Numbered from the stretch's first letter, positions 20,409-35,646 are shown. The stretch is DNA of 64,000 nucleotides from Oscarella lobularis (GCF_947507565.1 NC_089189.1:1674001-1738000); one strand, 5' to 3'. Numbers and translations: made by a program. The notes: a model not told the origin generated them from the sequence alone.

Positions 20409-23400
20409 ATGTTCTTTGCTGCTCTACTCTTGCTACTGCAGCACTCGATATGTCACGTGCTCTCCCAAGCACGTAAGTGAGGGTTCAGGGTTCAGGGCGG
20501 GGGGGACGAATCTCTGCGGGGACTCGAATACCGGCATTCGCGCATAAGCGTGTCCACCTAATTCCGCGCATTCCTTTCTTTTTCTGTACTGTAGCTCTTC
20601 GTTTGGTCGGTGGCTCGACGCGCTACGAAGGTCGCGTCGAAATCTCCTATAACTCTACGTGGGGAACCGTTTGCGATGATGGCTGGGACATCGACGACGC
20701 GAACGTCGTTTGCCGTCAACTTTTTCAAACGTCCGCTTATAAGTACCTACACAGCGCACATTTTGGAGAAGGCTCAGAAACGATTTGGCTTGATGATGTG
20801 GGATGTACTGGAAATGAGACGAGTTTCGACCGATGTTACCACAGAGGCTGGGGTTCTCATAACTGCGGTCACAACGAAGACGCCGGCGTCGTCTGCAACA
20901 CCGATGAAGTGAGATTAGTTGGTGGCACGTCGATTTACGAAGATCGCGTCGAAATATTTCACAACAACGAGTGGGGAACGGTGTGCGACGACAGCTGGGG
21001 TTTGTACGACGCCCACGTTGTGTGTCGTCAATTAGGCTACGGTTCGGCGACGGCGGCCAGATGCTGCGCAACTTTCGGTCTAGGATCCGGCACGATTTGG
21101 CTCGATGAGGTTGCCTGTTCTGGATCAGAGCAGACACTCGCTTCTTGTAGTGCCAACTCTTGGGGTGGTCACAACTGTGGCCACAATGAGGACGCTGGGG
21201 TCATTTGCCATGGTTCGATCATTGCTTGGTACAAAATAGAAATTCAGTGTCAGCTTACGTATTCCAGGCCCATTGAGACCGTGCGTCGCTTTGGCTACTC
21301 CCGTACACGGCTCGAAATCAGGAAACTCCACGGTTCTCGCAGCGTCAGTCTCGTTCTCGTGCTCGTTGGGCTACACGCTGAGCGGGTCGAGTCGACGCAC
21401 TTGTCTAATCGACGGCACTTGGTCGGGATCTCAGCCAACGTGCAACGGTATAAAGTTAATCTATATTACTTATATTTTATTGTTTCTTTGTGTAGCCGTT
21501 GACTGTGGTTCGCTGCCGGCTCCTTCGTACGGCAGCTTCTCTGGAAGTTCGACGCTCTATGGAGCGACAATACGCTTCAGTTGCAATGCCGGATACAGCC
21601 TCTCTGGTTCGTCGTCGCGATCCTGCGCATCCAGCGGTCAGTGGAACGGATCCCAACCGACGTGCAATCGTGAGAACGATGTCAATGCCACGAATCGTTT
21701 CCTAGTTTTAATTACGTTCAGGAATCTACTGTCCTTTGCTGTCGAGACCCAGCTTTGGGTCCATATCGACGTCCAGTCGAACCTTTGGAACGACGGTGAC
21801 GTTTTCGTGTTCCCTTGGCTACAGACTCGTCGGCTCGTCGTCTCGCTCGTGTCAGATCAGCGGCTCGTGGACTGGATCCGCAGCGTCGTGCATTGGTACG
21901 TAGCATTAACACACGTGGACTTCGAGATCTACATTCTCTTCTCTAAGTCGTCACTTGCGCATCGCTTTCGACTCCTCTCAATGGAGTCAAGACGGGCACG
22001 TCGGTGACGTATGGATCCATTGTGAAGTTCTCCTGCAAATCGGGCTACACGCTGTCCGGTTCGTCGAGTCGCTCGTGCTCGGCAAGTGGAGACTTGACTG
22101 GAACTCAACCCGTTTGCACACGTAAGACAACGTGCACGCATAGCGTCTATGTATGTTTATACATACTGTATTTTTTTGTGAGTATTCTGTTATTGTCTAT
22201 TAATTAATAGATTCTGTTCTAACCTTTCCATATAAAGAAGGTGGCTAACTGTATCATTTTAGCTACTAGGTGTCCAGCCCTTGCTCCTTTGAGTCACGGT
22301 CACATGTCATCGACGTCTGTCAGCGCCGGAACGATCGTATCCTTTTCGTGCAGCAAAGGCTACACCCTTTCGGGATCCACAACACGAACATGTCAGTTGT
22401 CAGGATCGTGGAGCGGAACGCAGCCCACGTGCACGAGTAAAGTCGCTATCTTTTACCCCCTCTCCTTTGAGTGACTCCTCGTTTAGTCGTTAACTGCGGT
22501 GGCCTGTCAACTCCTAGCAATGCAGTCAAAACAGGAAATTCGACCTCTTTCGGAGCAATCGTCTCTTTCACTTGCTCTCAATTAAGGCTACGTTATCATT
22601 GGTTCCGCGTCTAGAACGTGCCAGAGCTCGGGAAAGTGGAGCGGCACTCAGCCCAAATGTTCTCGTAAGAACGTCGCCAATTTATTAAATTTTAAATAGT
22701 AGATTTTTTCTTGTCTTAGTTGTTGACTGTGGTGCTTTAGCTGCACCGGCTCACGGCACCAAGACCGGCTCCAGAACGACGTACGGAGCAAGAATGTCGT
22801 TTCAGTGCTCACTCGGCTACGTTCGCGCGGGCTCGTCATCTCGCACGTGTCAGTCTGATGGCACCTGGAGCGGCACGCAGCCTTCGTGCTTAAGTAATAA
22901 CTCGGCTTTTTGTTTCGAACGTTCGTTCTGATTCTACTTCCTTTAGTTGTGGACTGCGGTAGTCTTTCGGCTCCGAGCAACGCTGAAATGCACGGCAGTC
23001 TCTCAACGTACGCCTCAAAGGCTTCACCCTGCAAGGATCGAAGAGTCGCACGTGTCAAGCGAATGGCACGTGGAGCGGCCAGCCTGTCTCATGCGAACGT
23101 GAGTAGAGAGACAAACGTGTATTATATATATAAGCAATTTTAATTTTTTTGGCAGAGGTTTACTGTTCGGCTTTGTCGTCGGTTAGCAACGGCGTGAGAA
23201 CTGGCAATGGTACTCTATACGCATCAGTGGTGAAGTTTGGCTGCAAGACTGGCTATAAACTTTACGGTTCGAGTTCGAGGACGTGTCAAAACGACGGAAC
23301 GTGGAGCGGCTCTCAGCCCACTTGCTCACGTCAGTGCACTATATAGCTTTTAAATACACGTGCCCTCTTTTTGAGTAACCTCATCTGAGAATTCACTGAC

Positions 23401-26400
23401 CTAAATATTATTTTTTTTCTATTAGTTCAGCACTGTAGTCTGCTTTCTGATCCTCCAAACGGAAAAGTTACAGGAGGCAGTTCGGCACATGGAATGTCTA
23501 TGACATACGTTTGCAATGCCGGCTACAACGTGACGTCTGGATCGCGAACTCGTTCTTGTTTAGCCAAACCGGACGGAAGTGTCTACTGGAGTGGAACGGC
23601 TGCTCGTTGCGCAAGTGAGTAGAGAGCATGGGTATTTAATATGCAACATGCTTATTTAATTAACACAGTTATTGATTGCGGACGATTATCGGCATTGCAA
23701 AACGGTCAAATAACCGGAAAATCAACAGTTTACCTTTCTACTGTCTCTCTCAGCTGCAATGTTGGATATAACATTGGAGGTTCAGTAAAGCGAACATGCC
23801 AAGCGAACGGCCAGTGGAGTGGCTTTCCAACTGTCTGCAAAAGTATTTAATTATTGTCTCTGATCGCCAGACTTACTACTATAGCCGTTTTTTTCTTTCC
23901 AGTTGTTAACTGCGGCCAATTTCCGGCTCCTATTTTCGGAAGTATCTCCGGTGCCACGACCTATGGCTCCTCCGTCATTCTATCGTGTCGAAAAGGGTTC
24001 AGCTTGTTTGGCTCGAGTCGACGAACGTGCCAAGCGGACGGTTCTTGGACTGGAGCAGCAACGCACTGCAAAAGTACTGTAGACACAGTTTCTCCAAATT
24101 GTCTTATTTCAAAATTTTTTTCTTTTACTAGTCGTTGACTGTGGAGTTGTGAAATCTCCCGCCAACGGCCAGGTCACCGTTTTGAATACGACATACGGTT
24201 CGGTGGCATCGTTTCAGTGCAACAGTGGTCACAGATTGGTCGGACCCTCGTCGCGTCAGTGTCAAGCGAACGGCCAATGGAGTAGCATACCTACTCTATG
24301 CGACGGTGAGACTCTGCGATGTGTACACTACAGGGACTATCTAATGCAACTCTCTAGCTCTCTATTGCTCTGCTATTGGAACACCTTTACACGGGTTCCG
24401 GCAGCCGGTTTTGTCTAACTTTGTCTACGGAACGTCGTTGAGCTTTACGTGCGCGCTAGGACGAACATTGGTTGGGCGCTCGACTACTCAGTGCGTCGAG
24501 TCGAGTCAGAATCTCGTGAAGGTCAATTGGACCAACAGTCTGCCAACATGTGACGGTAAGTCTAGCAGCTACGGCCATACGTATGTACGTATGTATTGGA
24601 GGTAGTTTTCACAAGCTGTAACGGACTCCAATTCGGAAAGAAAAACCCATAGGGTGTCTTTGTGGGCTCCTTTCCTCTGTCTACAAGTGGGGCTCGTTCT
24701 TTATGCACGTACGCGTATGTATTCCAATCTTACTGCCGGTAATACTGGTTACATTTTTACCTTTTAAATTAAATTAATTTAATTTAATTCAAATATTTTC
24801 AGTGGTTCCGAAGCTGGTTCTTAATTTGACAGCGTCTGACCGAACTGAGCAAAGAAGCAGAGTTAACTTGGTTGCCTACGCTGCAGGAGTTTCACAGTCT
24901 AGCGAAGATAATCCGTTGACGCTCTCTTGCTATCCGGCGAAGGGCGCTCCAATTCCTCGGGTGACGTGGTACTACGGTCAAACGATAGTGAACGCCACAC
25001 CGAGCAGTGCAGTATATCAAACTTACGACTCCGTAACTGGCACATCCTATTTGACTTTCAACGAATTCGGGAATAAGAACGAGGGTAGCTATAAATGCGT
25101 GGCTATGAACTGAGCCGGAAAAGACGATACCAGTTTCACTTTGATCCAACAAGGTCTTAATTTTCTCCTCGTTTTCTTTGTACGTTGTATTCGTTTTAGT
25201 GGTGCCCAACCCCATGGCTAAACCGTCTCTAGTCGTCCTATCAGCCTGGGATATTGAAGTCTCGTGGAGCGTGCCGTCATTCAACGGCTATACGCCTCTC
25301 ACCGGCTACGATGTACAGTATACTACTTCTCTCAATAGTCAATGGGCCCAAGTACCCACACCCTTGTCGTCGTCGACATTCGCTACTATCATATCCAATT
25401 TAAACCCGTACACCGTCTATAACGTTCGAGTTCGGGCAAGGAACAAGATCGGAGCGGGTCTCTACAGTGCAATCGCTTCGACGAAAACACTCCAAGCAGG
25501 TAGTAAAACTTTAACGTGTTACCATAATTTCTAATGCGCTTTTTCTATATTTCGTTTTCTAACTCCTGTTCATGTTTAGCGCCTACTGCTCCGCGAAAGC
25601 TGACGTCTGTCTCCGCCGCCTCTGACTCGGTCTCCCTCTCGTGGAGAGTGCCGTCGCCTGCAAACGGAATCATCACTGCGTACTCTATTTCCTACCGAGA
25701 CGAATCGTTCGGCAGCGGGCAAACGTTTTTGAAACTCGTCAACGGGACGAATGTTTCAAGCACCGTCACCGGGCTTCTTCCGTATCGCGTCTATCGGTTC
25801 ACGATTAAGGCCAAAACGGAAGAGCCAGTGGGTAACGATCTTTGGGGAGCTAATTCGTCAGACGTATCTGTTCGAACGCAAGCATCTTGTAAGAAGATCT
25901 CTTGAAATTGACCTAATTTCACTAATACATACGTATAGATCCTTCGTCCTCGCCAACAGTTAGCCAAGCACGAGCTCATGGATCACAGAGTATTTTCATC
26001 CAGTGGAATGTGAGCATATCCTCCTCATATAGTAATTTTTTCTAATTACTTTTCATAGGGTCTTGCACCTGAAGATATAAACGGTGTTTTAACTGGATAT
26101 AGGATTTCTTATTCCATTCTGAATTCGGGAAATGTTCTTTACGTTTCCGTCAACTCTTCGGATCGACAGCACAATTTCACCACATTGGCTCCTCACACAG
26201 ATTATGAAATTCGCGTCTACGCTATAAACCAGATTGGTCAAAGTCCAGGAAGCGCTTTCATAGTAATGAAGACAGGCCAAGCTCGTACGCAATCAAGATA
26301 CACAGAACGTATGTATTCAAACCCTTTCTAGCTCCTTTGACTCCCCCACTCAATATCACCGCTGTGGCGCTTTCTTCCAACGAAATCGAACTGAAGTGGG

Positions 26401-27972
26401 TTGAGCCTTCAAGTAATGCAGTGCCTGGAATTCTGACTGGTTACGACGTCTTCGTCGCCAGCGACGACGACCACGAAAATCATCTATCCTATAATCAAAA
26501 CTATTCGTCGGCATTGCTGACGAACCTAGTTCCCTATACGAACTACACGGTATCTGTCGCAGCTAGGACGGGTGGAGGAATGGGTCCGAAAGGGCCATAC
26601 CAGCCTCTTGTAGTGCTTACACACGAAGATGGTATATATATTTATTTGAACTGAAATTCATATTATTGATATTGGAAATTTAGTACCAACTGCCCCGGAA
26701 GGCTTTCTCGTCTCTGTCCTATCAGCAACGGCAATAAAAGTCGATTGGAAGCCTCCGGCAATACTCAACGGTCTCTTACTCAGCTACACTGTTTTCTACT
26801 GGAACAGTTCGTATAACGGACGTGCTTCCACACGTGATCAGAGCTTCGTTGTTGAGAACTTGAACGAATTTGCTCTTTACTCTCTGTCTGTCGCCGGTGA
26901 GACTGTAGCAGGAATGGGACCTCGAAGCGACGAAGTCGTCGTCAAGACGTTTGAGTCAGGTACACGCATTCCCCGTACAGCGCACAGATACCGTACCGTT
27001 ATTTATTCCAGAACCGAATGAAGCACCTGTTCTGATATCGGTTTTCAGCGAATCGTCTACTACGATCAATATTTCCTGGGCTCCGCCGCCGGTTCAGTCG
27101 ATCAACGGTCTTCTAACGTTCTACGAAATTCACTATAGCAAAACGGAGTTAGGAAATGTCAGCGACGTCTTTAACGCGAGCCGCGAGACGAGCAATTCGA
27201 TTCTCGACAACCTCGAAGAGTTCGTCGTTTATCGCGTCAAAATTCGCGCCTACACGAGCGCGGGACCGGGACCGTTTGTCGAGACGGAACGGAGAACAAT
27301 AGCAAGTAAGTCTCTATGAGCTTTTGTATTATCATTGAATTTTTTTTCTGTTTTTTTCTCAAAGGTCCGAGTGATCCTCCGCTCGACGTGTGGGCGAACA
27401 GTACGAGTTCGACGTCTATTTACGTTGAATGGTTGCCTCCGGCGAACGTCGACGTCAACGGGATATTTTACGGCTTTCAGATTCAGTACGCGTCTGGAAA
27501 CCACAGCAGCGCACTCGTCCCTCTTGTGATCAACGCAACATCGTTTCATTTAACCGATTTATCAAAGTAGAGCATCGTTTTTGTACGCATGTCCTGCTGG
27601 GGAATTTCTATTATATTCTAGGTGGACAGACTACCATGTATGGGTTTGAGTGGTAACACGAGCGCAAGATGGAAATATGCTTGTTAGCTCGTGGACAGCG
27701 GCATCTCCGGTCCGCACCGACGAAGACAGTAAGAACTATGCAGTCGCTATTGAATTTAACGATAATTTTATCTGTAATTGATGTCGTTAAATTCAAATTT
27801 TAAAAAGACTCTATTTGATTATTTCAGCTCCCGAGGCTCCTGGTGCTTTTACCATTCAAACGGTCGGAACGACTGACGCTATTCTAACGTGGGATCATCC
27901 CGACGAGCCAAACGGGATTCTGATTGGATACCATTTGACTATCGTCGACGTCGGATATCTTCGCGCAGACAT

Positions 27973-29059
27973 TGTATCGTGAGAGGATGAATGATCTATT
28001 AGGCCCCAATTAGCTAGGGTTAGCGCACTACCGTCACATCCCCCCTTCTTCAAACAAAACAAAACAAAAAAAAGTAGACTACACAGACAACACAAAGAAG
28101 AGTTAAGAGTTCAACACTGCGCACGTGGATGGTCAGGAGAAAAAGCGTCGGAGTACAGCGGAGTAGTGCATCTTTCTTCGGGCGATGGGCGGCAGATCCG
28201 TGAGATAATTGTCGGACAGGTGCGTAACGAGAGTAGTGAACGCGTACGCGTCCCACGCTTGGCGCAACGGTTGCCAGGCGTCTGCGATGGTATCAGCGCT
28301 GCGGCCTTTGAACTCGCCGGCAGAGGGACGCTGGTCGGCCGCACGATCGAGGACGCGCGGCGAAGTCGGAGCAGCGAAACGGTCGACGAAGATAGGTGAG
28401 AGTCTTTACGTGAGCGCGACGGCGTAGAGAGCATAGATGAGTGAGAGAGAGACGACGTGGGAGGTCGCGAAGTGAAAGAGAGCTGACAGGCAGACGGTGG
28501 TAAAGTGAAAACGAGCGGACGGGCAGACGGCGATGCGGACGGCGAAGAAGACATAGAAGAAGGCGTAGAAGAAGGTAAGATTGGCGATGCGGACGGCGAA
28601 GAAGGCAGAGAAGAAGGCAGAAAAGAAGAGAACGTAGAAGAAGGCAGAGAAGAAGACGTAGAAGAAGGCAGAAAAGAAGGCAAGCGTGCGTCGTCGCTCA
28701 AGCGAGACGACGAAAAACGAGGAGAAGCGCGAGAGACGGACGATGGCGTTGCAGTAGGTGGGATTGCGTCGTAGAGCGACGGCGAGGAGAGAGCAGAAAG
28801 TAGGCTTGCGTCGTAGAGCGACGGCGAGGAAAGCGCAGTAGGTACTCTTGCGTCGTAGCACGACGGCGAGGTGAGTAGAGGAGGTACTCTTGCGTCGTAG
28901 CACGACGGCGAGGCGAGTATAGGAGATGCTCTTGCGTCGTAGAGCGACGGCGAGGCGAGCATAGGAGAGCGCAAGTGACCCATCCTGTCACCATGTATCG
29001 TGAGAGGATGAATGATCTATTAGGCCCCAATTAGCTAGGGTTAGCGCACTACCGTCACA
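27973..29059 (-). mobile_element. Miniature LTR retrotransposon (TRIM-like) inside an FN3 exon
   Basis: Two identical 66-bp direct repeats, 27973-28038 and 28994-29059, start TG and end CA. They are flanked by a perfect 5-bp target duplication GACAT (27968-27972 and 29060-29064). Read on the minus strand, the 5' LTR is followed at once by TGGTGACAGGATGGG, a tRNA-type primer-binding site starting TGG. The 3' LTR is preceded by a polypurine tract (GAAGAAGGGGGGA). The 955-bp interior lacks gag or pol. It contains a Ser/Pro-rich 290-codon frame and a tandem array. Removing the element with one duplication copy restores FN3 frame continuity. Confidence 0.95.
28766..28975. repeat. Five 42-bp tandem repeats inside the TRIM-like element
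   Basis: Five copies starting gcgtcgtag(a/c)(g/c)cgacggcgagg, each exactly 42 bp. On the minus strand they encode a 14-residue repeat of the type SPSLYDARASPILA. A further purine-rich region (28,540-28,690) consists of short gaagaaggcag-type subrepeats. Confidence 0.9.
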
Positions 29060-31004
29060 GACATGACGAGTGCTGTCGATCTCACGAGCGTTTTGTACGG
29101 AAAAACGTACGCGCTTGAAGCCGATCAGGATCTCGTTCATTTGTTGGACCTTCACCCCTTCACTCAGTACCGAATGACCCTGGAATCTGAAACTGTAATA
29201 GGAATAGGGGCGAAAACCTCAATCGTAGTCAAAACAATGGAATCTGGTAAACGTGAAGCAACAGACTAAAACGTTAATATAATTCGAATATTATAGCTCC
29301 GTCGACTGCTGTGCGGAATTTTAGCCTCTCATCGGCGAGAGAAAAGAATGGTGCGTCACATTGACACTGAAGTGGGAACCGCCTTTTTTCAGAGATCGAA
29401 ACGGCGTCATCGATGGTTATGATCTTCAGTACACGCCGGAAGGCAGCGGGAGGCAACCCGTTGCGTCGTCTGCGCCCTGCTACGTTCAATTTCTAGACCT
29501 CTTGTCCAACGGACAGGAAGGGAGACGCGAAGTGACCGTTACAGGGCTCGACGGATTTCGCAAATTACTCCTTTAGTCTGAAAGCTTGCACGAGCAGGGA
29601 TGATTTTTTTTCATGCGGGCCAGTTGTGACTGCGAAAATCGAGACGACAGAAACAGGTTAGAAGCCACTGCACCCATACGCTATCTCTCCATTGTTCTTA
29701 GTGGAGACCCGAACAGCATCAGTCCTTTAAAGACACGTGCATATACGCTGTCTCATTTTTCTGCTGGGCTAGACTTGCTATCTGCCGTTAAATACTGTAA
29801 CTGTATACTCTCGACAAACAAACGCTTGACATGTGTCGTCTAACGATTTCCGACCCAAAATTATGTCTGGGCCAAGCAGCAAAAGCCCTGCGTAGTTGAC
29901 AATTGTTTGACTTTTTAACTTAATCTCACTTAATTAACCAGTTAGTTGATTTTGTCCATATTTCTGAAACATCTCAATTTATTATTTTATTTTACAACGT
30001 TATTCTCTTTCTTTCTCTTTTCAGCTCCCATTGGATCTCTTACCATTACTGACCTTGTATTGGTTTCCGACACATCTGCCGTTGTCTACTGGACTCCTCC
30101 GCCGCAACCTGAGCGCAAGGGAATTATAGCCGGATACATACTGAAGCTGTCAAACGCCGGCGAATCGGATTCGGAGAGCGCGAGTATTACACACGACGAG
30201 GAGCATTCGATTTCCGCTGATCGACAAGAGTATTCCGTGTACGACCTCGAAGAGGGAAAAGAGTACGTGGCGACGATTTCAGCTGCCACGGTTGCCGGAA
30301 GAGGTCCGCAGAGTCAGCCAACAATTTTTTCAGCCAGTATGATGCATGAAGCGCCTCCATGTTTCTCGGCTGAAATTTCGTGAGTGTTTGTATACGTGTT
30401 TAGCTCTTTTGAAGTGTAGCGCTCCTTGCGAGTCGGGCGACTGCTACGTAACGGTTACGAAGAAAGAGACGTGCTACTGCACTTCGGCAAAGAGTTCAGG
30501 CAACTGCGTTTACGGTAAGACGGCACGCAATGTTGAGTAGGAAAAGTTCTAGAACTACTTTCCTTCTATTGTTCGCGTCTATTTTCGATTTCTAGATGAA
30601 ACCGTTATTACCACATTGGAAAATTCCAAAGGCAAGGGGGACAACGTTCTCATTATTTACATTGCCGTCGGAGCGGGAGTTGGGCTCATCATACTTGTAC
30701 TTATCGTCATTCTGTGCAGATGTTGGTGCATAGCGAAGGAGGCCGGGTAAGAGAAATATTTCATACTCTATGTGCAACTCTCTAACATATGACAATCCAA
30801 AGCTTTCGACCATCATCAGACGAAGCGCCCATATTTGATCATCAAGAGAAGCCGTCAATGGCTTTAGGTGTCCCCGGTGTCGGTTATCCACATCCCATGT
30901 CGATGGTGACGCAAAATCCCTTGTTTGATAATCCGGTGTATGACGATCGGGATGCCGTCATGCCTCTCGCCAAGACGGAAGACGAAGCGACGGCGGTCTT
31001 CTAG

Positions 31005-32290
31005 ATGTGACTATTTCTCGTTATTGTACCCTGCCTTCATCTGTTTCTTTTCGTTTTAGTCTGTCAAAAAGCTGATTAGTTAATTGATGTCAAGAAAGGT
31101 GAGCTATTGATACTGACGATGTTTCTTTGTCTTGAGGTGAAATCGTTTCGCTTTCTTGCACAAAGAAATAATATACAGGACAAATTTGGTGTCTTATAAT
31201 CGACGTTGCTTTGTTCAGCTAGGTAACTTAGGTTGAGGCTCCGGTTTGTTTTTACGAGGTGTCAAAATAGATTGTCCTGTATATGTCTGCAATCCAGCAG
31301 TAGTCTATATTGCGGTAGCTTGATTTTTAGTGCTTCACTTGAACAATGAACTGTAGACGACATGCTAAGCTAAATGAATCGAAGTGCTTTCCCTAACAGA
31401 TTCACGTGATATGTGACGTCTTTCTCCTACGTGACGTTTTTGTCCGGGTTTGTCGTTCCACGTGATAGAAAGCGAAAGTTGTCCGAAACTCCTCTGTGAC
31501 AGTAGCTACACTCTTCGCCCCGACCATGAGCAGCGGAAAATTGCTTTGTCAATCTGTCGAAGGCGACTGCGAAGGTCGTAGTCTTCGCTTTCTTGTGCAA
31601 TCACGCCAGGGGTGAGCAACGCACACTTCGTGCGCACTTCCTATCGCGTGATTTGCCTTTTCTAAGGAGTTTCGTGGATTTTCGAAAGTGATAGCCAAAG
31701 GTCGCCGATATAAACTCGACGTACAGTACGTACATAGATACATCTAGTTTGCATCGGGTCCCCTTTACGCGAGAGGAAACAATAATTAGGTGGTAGTATC
31801 AAAAGCTTGCATCCGCACTTGCTATATGCCTTATTTCATGATCATGTCAGTTTCCTCTTGCTAGGGGAAGACTACGGATCCAAGACTGCGTTTTTACGTC
31901 TGTATATAGCTGTATGAAGGTAGAGCTAGTTCTGGCCGCCACACGTAGTTCTTCTTATTCCTTGCCCCTTTGCTCCTTGCCTTGCTCTCTCAAAATTTCT
32001 CTGCGCTACCTCGGCCAGCTAGCGGTTTTAGTTTCGAAGTAGTTTATGTTACATATGGGACAAAATTAAGACACTCCATGATACTAGCAATCTACTGAAG
32101 CTCCAGTGTCGCTGTACAAGTAAACTACTCTTTTTATATTTTATTTTTTCGGCTCGCAATTGATGGATCAATTGCGCTTTTCACACTTAGAAAGACAAAC
32201 GCAGAAAGACAAACGCAGAAAGACAAGTCAAGAAACATACGCACAACTGAAAACATCAACAAGTTTCCCAGGAGGTGGCAGAGCAATTAA
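31005..32290. other. Intergenic between the receptor and NANS; small hairpin element
   Basis: Convergent 3' ends of the receptor and of NANS. A short element at about 31,170-31,285 has inverted ends atatacaggaca and tgtcctgtatat. At 32,190-32,225 a short duplication (aaagacaaacgcag twice). No gene recognised. Confidence 0.45.
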
Positions 32291-34888
<2,598 letters not shown>

Positions 34889-35314
34889 CGATTTGCGCAT
34901 GACAATCGCTTTTATGCTAAGATGCGTGGGCGGGGTGGGGCCCTGGAGAGGGGCCTAGCAAGCAGATGTAGTATACGTCTATGGCTAGATAAACGCTGAA
35001 CGATTGCACCACATACGTTCGGGTGGGCTACGCTCACTAGCGAAAGTAAAAGAAACGCGAGATGAATGCGGATGTCTATTTTCCGAAGAATGAGGTACAG
35101 AAAAGGGAAGAGTCCCATATTAGGTACGGCTCACCGACTAAGCCTGAGCATTTCGGGAACAAATACGCTTACCAATGCGTTCCTGCCGTTGATCTACGCC
35201 CAGTGAACACCCAAACGAATCGAAACGACGCTGGAATCGGCGAAAGAAAGCGAAAGTATGTACTGGACCCAAAAGGGCGTTCCCGCAACGACCTTTCAAG
35301 CCATAGATAAAATA
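34889..35314. other. Downstream of CMAS; one uncertain small ORF
   Basis: An ATG-started plus-strand frame at 35,062-35,310 (82 codons, begins MNADVYFPKNEVQKREESHI) is open but matches no family I know and has no splice or promoter support; likely chance. Nothing else seen. Confidence 0.3.
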
Positions 35315-35378
35315 AGAAGGAATAGGAAACTCGGGGTCACGTGATCGATTCTGTTGAAGCAAGGGTCGTTACGGGTGG

Positions 35379-35646
35379 TAATGTACCATTTACTTTTCTT
35401 TCGAGCCCTTGACGCTTCAACGCGAAAACCACACTTTATATATGCACTGACGCTCACCCGAATGCCAACGATATCCCCGCACAAAGCTCCAGTCGCTCCA
35501 ACCGCACTCGTTCAAAACCGGTTTGAACGACTGGAGCTTTCTACGGGGACATCGTTGGCATTCGGGTGAGCGCCAGTGCATATATAAAGTGTGGTTGTCG
35601 CTTTGAAGCGTCAAAGGGGTCGAAAGAAAAGTAAACGGTACAAACA
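35379..35646. mobile_element. Palindromic MITE, about 270 bp
   Basis: Left arm (atgtaccatttacttttctt ... cacaaagctccagtcg) and right arm (cgactggagctttctacggg ... aagaaaagtaaacggtaca) are reverse complements over about 115 bp each with few mismatches; loop near 35,496-35,517. No coding content. Confidence 0.85.

Larger units (their letters stand above)
20409..31004 (+). pseudogene. SRCR-CCP-Ig-FN3 transmembrane receptor, 32 exons, multiply disrupted
   Basis: Signal exon 20409-20472 (MFFAALLLLLQHSICHVLSQA); two SRCR domains in exon 20595-21212. Fourteen CCP/sushi exons: 21268-21447, 21496-21669, 21722-21895, 21948-22121, 22263-22436, 22487-22664, 22720-22893, 22947-23098, 23156-23329, 23426-23614, 23669-23842, 23903-24073, 24132-24305, 24358-24555. 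One Ig exon 24803-25153. Ten FN3 domains over exons from 25200 to 30336, an EGF-like exon 30404-30514, TM exon 30596-30746 and cytoplasmic exon 30803-31004 ending with NPLFDNPVYDD. Lesions: CCP6 has a 4-bp TTAA-type insertion; CCP8 is 22 nt short; TGA in the Ig domain (25111-25113, YKCVAMN-stop-AG); TGA in FN3 (27647-27649); an LTR mini-element in exon 27828-29246; two frame shifts in exon 29297-29656. Intact relatives would be cell-surface recognition or aggregation receptors. The architecture is clear; function of this allele is doubtful. Confidence 0.85.

Noticed and set aside
28111-28983. A 290-codon minus-strand ORF as a host gene
   Set aside because: It lies wholly inside the miniature LTR element, is low-complexity Ser/Pro-rich and driven by the 42-bp array.
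27973-29059. Insertion read as a large alternative intron
   Set aside because: Terminal 66-bp direct repeats, TG...CA ends, 5-bp target duplication, primer-binding site and polypurine tract identify an LTR element; its ends lack GT and AG.
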